From contig BDSL01000096.1 in the NCBI GenBank assembly GCA_003116995.1, positions 1-64,000 on the forward strand: a DNA stretch of 64,000 bases, read 5' to 3'. Source of the stretch: Yamagishiella unicocca. Its lineage: Eukaryota > Chlorophyta > Chlorophyceae > Chlamydomonadales > Volvocaceae. A program made the position numbers and the translations under genes. Below are positions 44,164-56,610 of this stretch, piece by piece (the stretch's first letter is position 1; each line of letters opens with the position of its first letter). A model generated the notes under the pieces. It was not told the origin of the DNA, did no database searches, and worked only from the letters and a program-made list of their open reading frames with translations.

Positions 44164-47100
44164 ATGGGGTTTGAGCACCTGCCTGCCCGCCAGCCCGCCG
44201 CCCTGCCGCCGGATGTCTCACAGCCGGAGCCCCTCCCCCCAAGGCGCCTACCCCCCCGCCCTCTTCCGCTCCACGCCTTGGTCTACTACCGGCCCCCCCC
44301 GCCGCCCCGCACATCACTCCCGGTCCCATCACCGCCACTGCACGGTCCCCCGACGCCCCGCGAGCTCAACCTGCTGAATCTGGTGAACACTGCTCCGAGC
44401 AGCTCCCCCGGACTACTATCCTATCCCGTCGCGTAAACGGTTTTTATGCCACCCCCCGCCTTAACCCTTGCCACCCGCCCCACATGGATTCGCGCCTCCC
44501 CGGCCGCCTACCCCGCCACTCCAAAACACATGCCTTGCTCCCCCCTCCCCGCGGCCCCGCCCCATCCCACCCGCTCCCTCCCCCCTCCCCCCCCCCCTCC
44601 AGCTCCTGCTGCTGGGCGCCGCCCGCCGCTGGGCCAAGCGGCCCACCGCCGCCGTGGAAACCGCCGCACTGGTCCTAGTCCTCAACGAGCGCCGCCTGGG
44701 TCGCGGGGCGAAGCGTGACAAACTGCTCAGCGCCGCCCACATCATCTTCCTGCCGGCGGCGGTCATCAAGACCGTACGCCTGATCAAGCGCCTGGCCAGC
44801 GGCAAACGGCGGGGACCTGACCTGGGGGGCCCGCCGCTGGCGCTGTCGGGCGGCCCCCTGGACCCCCTGGCCGCGGCGGGGGCGGAGGATGCGGATCCGC
44901 TGGCGGCGGCCGCCACCCCCCTGCCGTCCTTTCGGCACCAGCCGCCGCCGCTGCCGCGCCCGGTGCCACGGGCGGAGTGGGGGCTGCTGCACATACCCGA
45001 CGTGGCGCCCGAGTACGCGCCGTGGGTGCGCTGTCTGCGGAATGTGGGTCGGCGGGGGTGACTGGGGGGTCGGGGGGGGGGGCTTGAGGCAGGGGCCAGG
45101 GGACACAAGGGGGGGGGGCAGGAGTGGCCTGATGGCAACCAGCCAGCATGGCAGGCAAGGGGGGATGCAGGGGGGAGACGCAGGGTGTGTATGCTGGATT
45201 GTATGCTGGGCTGTATGCTGCGGGGAGCGTGCAGGGGAGGGGGGACGCAGGGGAGGTGCAGGGTTGTGGGGGTGCAGGGGCACAGGTGGGGGTCACGTGG
45301 GTCGCTGCGAGGAGCCGGACGTCGTGTGCGGCTGGCAGGTCTGGGGCGGCGCGACACGTACACCGACCACCGCTGAGCGAGTCAGGCCGCCCCGCCCCGG
45401 CCAGCCCGGAGTGCCGGCGCCCTGCTGCCGGAGCTGCGGCTCGAACCCGCGACCTTACGCAGCGCGTGCACGGCGGCCGCTGCTGCTGCACTGCCGCTAC
45501 AAGCAGCTACGCGTAGACCCTGTCACCACGTGCATGCGCTTCAAGCCCCAACCCTACCCCCCCTACCCCCCTACCCCCCTCCTCAACCTCCTCCCCCCTC
45601 CGCCGCCTCCGCCCCCCCCCAGGTGCTAGCTCAGCAAGGCCTCCGCTCGCTGCCCCCCGGACTGGACCCCGACGGCCTGGAGCTCACTCGCTACCTGCTG
45701 TACGGCGGGCTGCTGGCGGTGGGTCGGAGCGGCACAGCGAGGGCGGTGCCCCCTAACCTCACCCACTCCCCCCTCAGGAGCATGCTTGAATGCCCGTACA
45801 TGGCGTACGGCTGCGGGGAATGATCCCGCCTCGTCGTACAGCGCCATCCGCCTGTCCGCTAGTGCGAGCCACCCAGCGCGCCCCACAGCACCGGCGGACC
45901 AGCCTGCCGCCGGCTGCCCTGCTCGCCCGTCCCTCCGCCCCACCCCCACCCCACCCCACCCCACCCCACCCCACCCCACCCCACCCCACCCCACCCCACC
46001 CCACCCCACCCCGCCCCACCCCCGCACCCCCTACCTCCGCACCCCGCACCCAGCATGCATCTCGAACCGCCTGTCCTAAACGGTTTTCCCTTCGTACACG
46101 AGTTTTCCTTGCAGCCCCATGGCCGGCCCGTGCCACCCCACCACCCACCCCACCACCCACCCCACCCCACCTCCCGGTTCTTTCCTGTAACCCCGCCTCC
46201 CGCCCTCCAGGCCACCAAGCCAGCCGACGCTGCTCGCGCGGTTGCCGCCACCGCCGCCCGGGTGACTGGCACCCTGCACTGGCGCGCCGGCTACCCCTTC
46301 ATGGGGGAGCGGGAGCTCAAGGTGGGGGCGCGCCGGGGAGGGGGCGTGCCAGGGAGGGGGCGCGCCAGGGAGGGCCCGAGCGGGGCCGGGCGGGCGCAGG
46401 GCGCCAAAAGGGGGAGAGGAGCTCCGGGGCTGCAGGGGGGGCCGGGTGGTTTAAGTATGCTGAGCTTAGCTGAGCTGAGCTGAGGGGGGGCCGGGTGGTG
46501 TGCAGGGGGGTATGTGAGGAACCCGGGGGCGGGTGGTGTGCAGGGGGGTATGTGAGGAACCCGGGGGCGGGTGGTGTGCAGGGGGGTATGTGAGGAACCC
46601 GGGGGCGGGTGGTGTGCAGGGGGGTATGTGAGGAACCCGGGGGCGGGTGGTGTGCAGGGGGGTATGTGAGGAACCCGGGGGCGGGTGGTGTGCAGGGGGG
46701 TATGTGAGGAACCCGGGGGCGGGTGGTGTGCAGGGGGGTATGTGAGGAACCCGGGGGCGGGTGGTGTGCAGGGGGGTATGTGAGGAACCCGGGGGCGGGC
46801 ACTGGGAAGTAGGATCGATTGGTGAACGTGAGTTACACGGGGGCGCAGACGGGAGGGTGGCAGTATGCTGGTTAGCGCTCCTAGCGATGCCGGTGGGGGG
46901 GCAAGTGGCTCGCTGACACGTCACTTCTCCTATCAGAGTACCCAGTTCACCTGACGCCCCCGGCTGCCCCGCACCTAGCCCCGCACCTAGCCCCGCACAC
47001 TGCACACTCGGCTGGCCGGCGGCGTGTCAAACCTCGCCCTCCCCTCCCTTACTTCCTTCTTGTCACTCCCCTCCCTTCTTTTCTTGCTGTCACCCCCCTT

Positions 47101-49044
47101 CCTTCCGCCGGCTGCCCCCGCGCAGGAGTGGGAGGACGTGACCTGGTGGGCGGGACCCGACCCTGACGGCACCATGTGGCTCCACCTGCACATGTCCCGG
47201 GCCATGGTCCGTTGCTCCAGGGGGGAGGGCCGACAGTGCGTGCAGGCGGTCATCTCGCAGCTGGAGTACGGCACCCGGGTCATGATGGTGGCGGCGGCGG
47301 CGAGGGCGGCGGCAGGATCCGGGGCCGCGTCGACGGCGTCGGTGTCGGTGTCGGCGTCTGTGGCGGGGAGCACTGCAGATGGGGGAGGCGACGACGACGC
47401 TGGCGAGGGGGCGGCGGGAGCTGGGCGGGCAGGGGGCGGGGCCTGCACATTCGGGAGGGGGGCTGGCGGCGGCGGCGGCGGCGGCGGCCGGCGAGGCGGC
47501 GGTGGGACGAGCCGGACACGGCGCGGCAGCGGCGGCGGCGGGGCTGCTGGGGCAGCCGGCGGCGCGGGCCCGCTGGATGACCGGATCCGGGTTCTGGTGA
47601 TCGGATCTGGATCCAATGTACGGCAAGTCCTGCGGATGCTCCCGCTGTTCGGCGACTTTGCGCGGCTGGTGCAGCGGCACTACCCGGGCCGCCTGCGGGT
47701 GAGTGGTGCGGGCGGGTTGGGAGGGGGGGGGCGAGGACGAAGAGGGGGGAGTGGTCGGGGAGTTCGAGGGAAACCCGTGGATGTCCGAAAAAACCGTTTA
47801 AAGAGAAGTTTTGAGATGCATGCTGGAGAACTGGGTTGGGGATACGAAAGCCGAAGGTCGTAATATGACCTTTGGCGGCTAAGCTATATCAGCTACGGCG
47901 AGACGAAATGATCGGAGTGGTCGGGGAGGGGGGTTATAAAGGAAATCCGCGAACCCACGGGGAGGGGGGAGCCGAGGGAAGTGGGCGGGAAGTTGGCGGG
48001 AAGGGGAGCGGCGTTCCGTGTTCCGTGAGGCGCCCAAGGGAGATCCGTCCAGCCGCCTGCCCGTCCCTCAGCCAGCAGCCGTCATGCAAGGGGTGCCCTC
48101 CGTCCGGGCCCTCGCCGCCGACCAGATGTTGGCCGCTGTTGGCTCGTGGACACCACCCCGCCCCTCTGTGCCACCTGGCCGCTGTTGGCTCGTGGACACC
48201 ACCCCGCCCCTCTGTGCCACCTGGCCGCTGTTGGCTCGTGGACACCACCCCGCCCCTCTGTGCCACCTGGCCGCCCGCCCTCGTCACATCCCCCCGACTC
48301 CAACGCCCCCCAACCTTCCCCTACCCCCCCCAACCGGGTCCCGTTGCGTAAAACGGTTTTCATACACCTCCCCCAACCCCCGCCCTAACCCCTGCCGCCC
48401 CCCAAAGGCCATGTACCTTGTCGACATGCCCCGCGGCCTGCGCGTGGGCCTGGGCGCCGTACTTAACCTGCTGTCCAATGAGACACGCCAGAAAGTCAAG
48501 GTAGGGACTTGATGGAGGGGCAACTGGGCCAGGGCCGGGTCGGGTGGGGTGGAAAGGCCGAAGCTGCTGCGTCCACCCCTCTCCTCGGACGTCGTTTTCG
48601 ATGTTCTTTTCCTCTGCCTGGCACCATCCCCTCGCTTCCTCCCCTTGACTATCCCCCGCTCCCCCCCACACCCGCACCCACCCCGCCGCCCAGGTGTGCA
48701 AGGTGGAGGACCTGCCGGACTGCATCGCGGGGGCGATGGCCTTACGTGAGGCGGCGCAGCAGCGGCAGCAGCTGGCGGCCTCGGCGCAGCCGCTGGGACT
48801 GGCCGGCGGCGGCGGCGGCGCCGCTGCCGTGCCCAGCGGCACCTGGGATCGGCTTCTGGCGGCCGTTGCACTGGCGCGGCCGCTGCTGCTGCTCCAGCGG
48901 CCACCAGCCGCGGAGGGGCCGCTGCAGCTCCCGGCCCATCAGCCCCTGCTGGAGCTGCGGCTGTGGCTGCTGCGGGTGCTGCCGGCGCTGCTGATGGCCG
49001 CCATGGCCTGCCTCACCTTCAAGAGCCTGCTCGCGAGGCTGTGA
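44164..49044 (+). CDS. CRAL-TRIO (Sec14-like) lipid-transfer domain protein with C-terminal hydrophobic segment
   Basis: Seven phase-consistent exons: 44164-44382, 44603-45043, 45623-45718, 46211-46321, 47126-47698, 48408-48500 and 48694-49044 (627 residues). The first 73 residues are Pro-rich. Exon 2 has a helical KRDKLLSAAHIIFLPAAVIK block. Exon 3 (LELTRYLLYGGLLA) looks like the CRAL-TRIO N helix. Exons 4-6 hold the lipid-binding domain: YPFMGERELKEWEDVTWW, a strand plus LQRHYPGRL-type segment (RLVQRHYPGRL), AMYLVDMPRGLRVG and LLSNETRQKVKVCKVEDLP, the region that lines the Sec14 pocket. A Gly/Ala/Ser-rich insert of about 100 residues (47280-47575) interrupts the domain. The C-terminus has LRLWLLRVLPALLMAAMACL, a likely membrane anchor. 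Ligand unknown. The start could lie upstream if a 5' exon was missed. Confidence 0.82.
45941..46013. repeat. CCCCA pentanucleotide microsatellite
   Basis: About fourteen copies of ACCCC in intron 3 of the CRAL-TRIO gene. The complementary strand is G-rich. Confidence 0.95.
46483..46797 (+). repeat. 38-bp minisatellite, 8 copies, in the CRAL-TRIO gene
   Basis: GGTATGTGAGGAACCCGGGG plus GCGGGTGGTGTGCAGGGG repeats with TATGTG at 46511, 46549, 46587, 46625, 46663, 46701, 46739 and 46777, practically without substitutions. It lies in intron 4. Each unit holds a GTATGT/GTGAGG donor-like word. Confidence 0.97.
48129..48272 (+). repeat. 46-bp tandem repeat, 3 copies
   Basis: TTGGCTCGTGGACACCACCC begins at 48139, 48185 and 48231, in intron 5 of the CRAL-TRIO gene. 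Confidence 0.95.
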
Positions 49045-52000
49045 GGGACGGGGCGCGGAGGCGGCACAGCCTACGGAGGCCCCGTGGCGGGGGGAGGGGG
49101 TGGGTTTCGGCGGTTTCGGAGCAGGGCACACGGCTGCCGAGCCGCGGGCACTCGGGGCTGGCCCTGTCCGCCGCGCCGTGCCTCACAGCCGCCGAACGGC
49201 GACAGCGCTGGGAAGCCGCAGCAGGGGCGGTGGGCCCCGCGTCGTCGGCCTGGATGACCAAGTCTGCACCTGGCGGGCTGCAGCGCTGGGGGATGGGTGT
49301 AGCATCGCATGCTTGTAGGAAGCGTCCAGAAGGCGTCTGGGGCGGGAGCTGAGGGGAGGGGTGAAGGGAGGGATGAGGGGAGGGGTGCCACCTACCCGCG
49401 GGTGTGGAGGTGTTGGAGACGGGCGGAGCAGCCGGCAGGAGTAGCTGGGTGGGTCCGTAGTTGCAGCGGCGAGGAAGGGCAGACGGACAGGAGGGTGCCA
49501 AGTACGTCTGTCCATGAGTGGATGTGTGGCGGCAGGTGTTGACCGGTTCGCGGGTGCGACTGTACCGATACGAGGTGTGTGCCGTGTCCGATACGAGGTG
49601 TGTGCCGTGTCCGATACGAGGTGTGTGCCGTGTCCGATACGAGGTGTGTGCCGTGTCCGATACGAGGTGTGTGCCGTTTCCGATACGAGGTGTGTGCCGT
49701 TTCCGATACGAGGTGTGTGCTGCCTCCGGGCGAGAAGGGCGCGACAAGGCAGCAGCTCACGACCAGGCGCAGCCGAGCGGCTCGCGGTATTGTCTGGTGC
49801 CGATGTTGGTTCTTTTATTGTCGTACGATGGTATGTTGGAAGAGGTGCCTGCCCCTCGGGGGCAGGTGGGGGAGGGGTAAAACACAGGGCGTGACTCCGC
49901 TGTGCGGGGTGTGTGTGATTAGACGTCGGGAGGGTCGAGGTGCCACGCATCTGCTCGCGCGCAACTGCCACCACGCATGGGGGTGGTTGTATGCGGGAGC
50001 CTCCAGGAATGCGAAACGGCGGTCGGCAGTGTGTCGAGTCAGATGCGAAGAGGGTCGGCCGGGGGGGCCGGTCGGGCGTACGCACCATGTCACGTGCAGC
50101 AACTGCTTGTCCATCTTCTGGATCCATGTTTAATGGATCCGTGTTGAATGGATCCGCGCACCGGAGGTGGGGGGTTTGTCGACCGCGCCGTATGCTGCGC
50201 GAGTGCATGATCAAGCAACCGGCGGCGATTGTGGGAGCAGGGGCTGTGAGCACCCTGCTGTCACGCACGTGACACGCGTGACTCGAGTTGCGGTGAGGGG
50301 AGATGGGTTGATGCGCTTGGAGGTACAGCCGTGGAGGTATGGTGCCGTTGATGGGGGGGGCGGGCTTTGGTCCATGATGCGCGCGGCGGCGGCACGCTTG
50401 AGCTGCGGGCCCCGTTTGGGGTAGAAGGAGCAGGAAGCGGATCAGGGGATAAGGACAAGAAGATGCAGCAGTGGCCGGCCCGCCGGTCGGTTGTCTGCTC
50501 ATTTCCTCGGGGCGCAGAAGGGTCTGGAAACGAAGACATGTGGCTTTTGACGCAATGCGATGTTGGTAGGTGGGCGATAATGCGAAGCGCCTCGCCGGCG
50601 TTGCGGTGTACATACCGGTCCCGGCTCTGGAGGAGTCGGCGCTGCAGGCGCGTATCTTCCCTCTCGGGGTGTGCTCCCGCCCACCACCGTGCAGCATCCG
50701 CAGCGGAAGCGGCAGCAGATAGCGTGTGTTTGTGGGGGCCCCAGCCGGGGCCATCCCGGCAGGTGAGGCTTGCATTTCGGGTCACGTCTCGTCCCGGTGC
50801 GGGCTGGCGGTGTAGTGGCAGGAGATGGCCCGCGGTAAACAGATGTTGGGCGAGGTTTGTGTCCGTGTGAGAGGCAGGGGCGGGATGGCTCTGCGGCGTT
50901 AGCACCCGATTAGAACTGGTCTGGGCGTCCTGCTGGGGGCCCCAGTCGTAGTAACGAGAGGGCGTGGGCTCGTTGCAGGTGCCGGCTGGCTATCGACGTC
51001 CAGGTGCGGTAGGCGCAGGCGTAAGGCCCAGGAGGCGCCTGCTTGAGGCGATTGTTTGGGTTGATGTAACGCCGGGTACATGGGCACCATTGTGTCGCCG
51101 TGTTTAGCAGGCCCTAGATGGCCCTAGCAGGAATGCATGGCGGTGCACAGCGTCGTACCGTGTCGCGCACAGGGCAATGGCGCTGCGCGCTTCCCTTCGG
51201 CTTTCGAGTAGGGTTGCAACGGTGCTGGCGGCGAGACCTCAGGCTGTGGGTAAAGGTGGATACGACAGGGAACCACACCCGTGGCGTTAGTTAAGGCGCT
51301 TCACGATGCTTGCGGGTTGCTCTCAATCCCGATGAACCTCAATTATGACGACATGTCAATGAAGGGCCATATAACGGCACCGTTTGCCACGCCCGATGCT
51401 GCCTGACCCAGCCTGACCCTGCCCAGCCCTGCCTGACTTGGCACTGGGCTAGCGGTACGGGCAGCGCAGGCGACACGTCCTCTCGGTACATCCCAACATT
51501 CTTCCTTTCGCGCAAATCGAAAATCCTCGCTTTGAAGGGCCGTGCAAGAGAGGATTCTGGCATGCTGCCCTGGAGGGACTTACGGTATCCCTCACTGTTC
51601 AAATCGATAACAGCTGAAAAGTTTGATATTCATTCCCCAAAACATTCCAGGCACTACCATCTCCGAAAGCAGCCAGTGACAACGGGCTGCCGGGAGCGGT
51701 TGACGGAGCACGAAGGTATACTATATATAACGAGACGAACTGATACGAGTGATCGACCGGTTGCATGCATCCAAACCCCGTTTCGTTTGATAAGTATGCA
51801 TGACTGGATGTCGTTTTCCAAAATACAACCAAGCCAAAAATTACAGGTCAAGGACCTTGCAATTTACAGAGCAGTAATCGGTGCGTTGGCGACGAATCGC
51901 CACAGATTTGTGGATTAATGTCGGCCTAGTGCTTTTCCGTAGGGTGGTCCATGTTCCCAGCTGCAGCATTACGAAAACACATGCTTGCAATAGTAATCAG

Positions 52001-52227
52001 CCATGCAATTAACGTCAACTATTGGCGCTTGCTAAAGGGTCATGGGTAATGTGTTGACTGTGTCTTGTACTGTCTTACTTGGTTGTCAAATGTACGGCAC
52101 CTTTTTGCTCGACTATGTCCTTTTGCGTCACCTCCTCTGATGCAGCCATCTCATAAATTTCTGCACTGTAAGCTCACTAGTTGTATTATCCGATACCATC
52201 TAACGCTGCAAGTTCCTGGCCGCACTA
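49045..52227. other. 3.2-kb intergenic region between CRAL-TRIO and GS-like genes
   Basis: No supported gene. It contains the 23-bp minisatellite described next and a GGATCC-containing short repeat at 50120-50158. From about 51600 the composition turns AT-rich, ahead of the GS-like start at 52228. A long minus-strand frame at 49183-50775 runs through the minisatellite and has no family match. Confidence 0.5.
49567..49722 (+). repeat. 23-bp minisatellite
   Basis: About seven copies of GATACGAGGTGTGTGCCGTG plus TCC, the last two with TTC in place of GTC. Confidence 0.95.
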
Positions 52228-54223
52228 ATGGACTTCGCCATGCTTAGCTTCGCGGCCCAAGGCGGCGGCTGCGTAGATGACTCTTCGCATCACAGCGCCT
52301 CAGAGACTTGTACTTTACCAGCTTATCTGCGGGCGCCGGAGGTCACTGCGCAGGTGCGGGAGGCTGCCTGATTGAAGGCTTCATTGCTATGTGCGTTTGC
52401 CCAGCTCTGCTGACAACCTCACGTGGCCGGCCATTCACAGGTTATGGCAGAGTACATCTGGTTGATGGGTGGCACGGGCCAGCTGCGCAGCAAGACCAAG
52501 GTGCTGGAGCTGAAGCCGAACTGCCCTGAGGAGGCTCCCATAATGGTCGTGGAGAGCAATCCCGGCAACCAGCTGGCCGAGCCCAACCATGAGCTCTTTC
52601 TGAAGCCCCGCAAGATCTTCAGGGATCCGTTCCGCGGCGGCGACCACATCCTGGTGTTGTGCGATACCTTCTACGCCTCCCAGGTGAGCATGCTTGTTTC
52701 GTCCAGCCGCTGGCTTCTCCTCTGTGCCATTGCGTGTATAACTATCGGTTAATACAGGATCCAAGGTATTTTGTGGTTGTTTGCGGGCGGCAGCGAACTT
52801 CTTTGGTTGTCGTTTCATGGATGCCTTGCAGGTGGCCGCGGAGCCCTCCTCATTGCCAGCCACAGTGCTGCAGCCAAGCGAATCAAACAGCCGCGTTGCA
52901 TGTGAGAACGTCCTGAAGGTGGCAGAGCAGGAGGAGCCCGTCTTTGCGGCTGAGCAGGAGTACGCCATCATTCACCCTGCGTATCCGACGGTGGTACCGC
53001 TGGGCCCGCGTCGTTCCTCCTCGCGCAACAGCAGCAACAGCGGGAGCTACCGCATTAGCCACGCAGGCAGCACTGATCGCGGTGGCGTCAGCAAAAGCAG
53101 CCATGCACCGATGGCGGCCAGCCCGGTTGCGGCCGCTGGAGTTCGTCGACCCCACCAGGAGGCCAATCACCGCCCTTCAGCAAAAGATCAGGGTAAGGAG
53201 TGCTGCTTGAGGTTTAATTTCATCGTTTCCTGACTCGGTACACTTATTCTTGTTCTCGCCTTCGCGCTCGCTGCAGGCGCGTCGCGGCAGAAAACAGCCC
53301 GAGTTGTCGCGGACTCGCATTTGCGCTGTTGTCTTTACGCTGGCATCAAGGTGACGGGCGCAGACGTGCACAGCCTGGAGGGCCTACATTCATACAAGAT
53401 TGGTCCGTCGCCAGGCGTGGACCTCGGCGACGACCTATGGACAAGCCGCTACCTCCTTCAGCGTGTGGCAGAAGACAACGGGACGACAGTTTCCTGGGAC
53501 CCAGAAGCCCTACCGCAGGAACGGCCGCTAGGGTGTTATTTCAAATACAGCACTGCAGCGACGCGGCAGGCACCCCGCGGCCTCGGCGCCATAGAACAGC
53601 AGCTTGTGCGGTTGCATGCAACCCACCTCCAGCATCAGTTTGCGTACAATGACGGCAAGCTTGAGCGGCTGTCGTCGCCCAACGCGTCAGCGTTTTCGCA
53701 CGCAGTCGGCTCAGCGTGTGCCTCCGTCGTCGTGCCGAGCCTCACCTACCTACAGCAAGGTGGCTACTATACTGACCGGCGTCCGCCTGCGGACGCAGAC
53801 CCGTACAAGGTTACGCTCCTGCTGGCGGCTACCACGCTTGATATTCCGCTGCCTAAGCTGCCCGCAACGTCCTCAGGCGGCTGTGCGGCAGCCTCCGTGG
53901 GGCCGGACCCTTCCCCGATACCTGCCGTTGCAGCGGTTCCTGCTGGCATGGCTTACAGCCCCATGAGCAGTTACCTGCTTGCCGTGCGTCACCAGCAGCA
54001 CGTCATGTACGACAGCGAGAGTGAGGAATGTGACTCTGTCGACGAAGACTCGTACATGACGGAGGACTCGGCCGCACTGCTGGCCAAGATGGATGATGAT
54101 GACGGCGATCAGGCTGGAACGTCGTCGTACGAGATTGACTTCGAGCAAGATGAGGCGTGCTCAAGCCCCACCGCAAACTGGGACGACGAGGAGTTGTCCC
54201 ACCTGCTGGGCGGCGGCATTTGA
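52228..54223 (+). CDS. glutamine-synthetase-like protein, probable pseudoenzyme with acidic tail
   Basis: Exons 52228-52353, 52441-52683, 52832-53192 and 53277-54223 are phase-consistent (558 residues). The fold of eukaryotic GSII is recognisable throughout: AEYIWLMGGTGQLRSKTKVL, KIFRDPFRGGDHILVLCDTF, EPVFAAEQEYAIIHP, RCCLYAGIKVTGADVHSLEG, YKIGPSPGVDLGDDLWTSRY and TDRRPPADADPY. Key active-site positions are changed. The beta-grasp NFDGSS segment is replaced by VVESNPG, GAGxHTN by PLGCYFKY (catalytic His gone), NRxASIR by SACASVVV (substrate Arg gone), and YFEDRR by YYTDRR (metal-site Glu gone). Only the EQEY glutamates remain. A Ser/Asn-rich insert of about 60 residues replaces the loop after EQEY. 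The C-terminus adds about 75 Asp/Glu/Ser-rich residues. A regulatory or structural role is possible; glutamine synthesis is unlikely. Confidence 0.85.
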
Positions 54224-56610
54224 GGGACCTATAGAGAATGTAGAGCATTGCTCTAGGAAAACGTGGAACCTTTCCTCATGGAACCATCATGGTGGCTTGG
54301 TCAGTGGATGTCCTAGCAGTTGCTATTAAGTGGGTTATTACGAGGCCGGTATCAGTCATGCCGTTTCACCTTATCATGTCGAGCGAACAGCAGTTCAGGG
54401 AGGCTGACACCGGACACTGGGGGCATTGATCTGGTTGTCCGTGTTGGGTTACTGTTGGGAGGGTAGTATTGGCTATGAATTCAAAGGTTGTGCTGTTTCC
54501 ACCACCACTTATGAAGGCAACAAAGTTAGTAGCGTTTCTTGGATGAGGCCTGTTGCCATGGGACCACTATGTCTAGTGCTGTTCTCAGCTCTGCGCTTTT
54601 GTAACTCATGCGCAGTCCTGCGCGAACTCGGGCATTCTGCCGGCCTGGGTTTTTTTGTGTGGTACGTATCGTTTCGTTCTGCTAGCGCTTATCATGGTGC
54701 TGCAGAATGGGTATCTAACACTGTGTCGGTCAGCGCTTGGCGCGGATCAGGCAGCAGAAGAGGGCCGCAGGATTGCTGCTCTTTTGAACTGTTAAGGCGG
54801 TTATAGCTCGCTCATGGGTCCCGATATTGCGCGGTGCTACCGGGGCATGCTACGACGATTGGGCTACTACGTTGCACTTCCAAATTGTCGGGTCTAGTAA
54901 TTTACTTGGGAGGAACGGTGTTCCATGCGGTTTGGGGGGTCTTTGCTGGGCACTGGAGGGACAGTTCCTGCATGCGTTCCAGTTGCCTAATACCTTCCGA
55001 GGAAAGCGTACTGTGGTAATGGCGGGGTGGCGTGTGGTGATGGTGTTAAGAAGGAAGCGGATTTCTCCGGGATTGGGGGCTTGCCTTCTAACTCGCCTTT
55101 TTGCCTTGCGTGGTGGCGATGGTGGTGGCGGCGAACCTTTGTTGTTCGCTATGAACTTGGCGATGGAGATCAAGTGTAGTTTATACTCCGGGAATGCGTT
55201 GCATTTATGAAATTTGCTTGTTGACTTGCACCTTCGGCAGTGCGCGAGCCCACACGATGTCGTCGTCTGGTGAAATCGTCTGGCCAGGGTTGAGCTGAGT
55301 GTGTGAGTGGCGTTAGGCAAGGAACGGGATGCGTCATTGCGTCCATTCACGGACGCAATGCGCATTTCGCCGCAGTCGGGTGATGGCGGGGTATGAGGGA
55401 CGGCAGCCTGATCGGGCACCTCAGAATGCAGGTGGTTGATGGCGCATTGCTGCTGGGCGGCCCCGCGTGATGGTCATTAGCAGCCAAATATGACGAGGCT
55501 CGGCTAGCCACGAATAGAGAGCTTTACAATGAACGGCCGATTGCGAAACGCCTTGTAACATTATCCGAGGTTGATTACTCCTATGCGCCATGGATAGCTC
55601 GCAAACGCGAGCAGTCGGCACACTAGCGCTGACATCGATTTGCTTCCCGCCGGTTGACATTCTCACGCTTCCTTGCGTGCCGCTGGTGGCGGCATCAGCT
55701 GCTCGTGGTACCTGCGGGCATGGGTGAACGTCGGAGCCGTGGGGCACTGATGTCTACCAAACATGTCGGTCTAGGGCCGCGCACCTCGCACGACAGTGCA
55801 CGCATGATCAAGAACATCACAAGCCCATGCGGCGGTCGTCGCCCCGCCCCTCACCCGCCCCTCACCCACGCACACCCATCTCCCGCGGCGCATGCGTCTG
55901 CCAGCAGAACGGTGCCACACCCAAGTAGCAGCCAGCCAGCCCGGCACCACAGGTCCAGGCGGCGCCATGTCCTCACTGACCGGCGGCCATTCGGGCGAAA
56001 CGACTAGGGCAGTGGAGGCACCGCCACACCGGCCGCTGGAGCCCTCTGGAACCAGCAGTACTACCGCCGACGCGCCCTTCCTAGCCACACACACACACAC
56101 ACGTGTTTTCCCCGGGTTTTCCCCCGGTCAGTTTCCTCGCATTTGGCATGGGCTGGGATCCCTGTGCCGGGCACTCTGTCTGTTACTGGCATTGCACGCG
56201 AAGTTGTCACCTATACCTCTGCCTTGCGCACTAGGATAGGTAAATAGGTACATAGGCTAGGTAGTTGTAGGTGCTTCGCGCCACGCCTACGCCGCAGCAG
56301 CGCGGCGTCGGTTGTTGGGGCGCAACCGTCTTTCTGGCTATCGGAGCGCTGCGCGGCCGCCGACTACATAATTGGACTTCTGGCTTCTCGTGGACCCAGT
56401 CTGGGCTTCTTTCGGTAACTATTGGCGCCCCGCACTGACTCCGGATTCCTTGGTCTCCTCGCGCTACGTCTACTTCGCGGCTCAGCTCAGCATTTATAAA
56501 ACACACGTGTGTGTCAGGCAATGCGCCCGATGGTCCTACCTCTGTAGGTCTGTAGCGCACTGTAACGATTACTACTACTGCACACACGGACTCATATTTC
56601 AGACTCCTTT
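54224..56610. other. intergenic between convergent GS-like and GPC1-like genes
   Basis: No gene supported. A TGTAA at 54600-54604 would give the GS-like gene a 3' UTR of about 380 nt. An AC microsatellite lies at 56086-56102. Frames seen here are short and lack family motifs. Confidence 0.45.

Noticed and set aside
45405..45490. GGTTCGAGCC on the minus strand, a possible tRNA
   Set aside because: Only a four-pair T stem forms; no matching acceptor, D arm or anticodon arm was found.
49183..50775. 530-codon minus-strand ORF
   Set aside because: Runs through the 23-bp minisatellite (TSYRTRHTPRIG-like repeats); composition is Pro/His/Arg-rich in all frames and no domain is visible.
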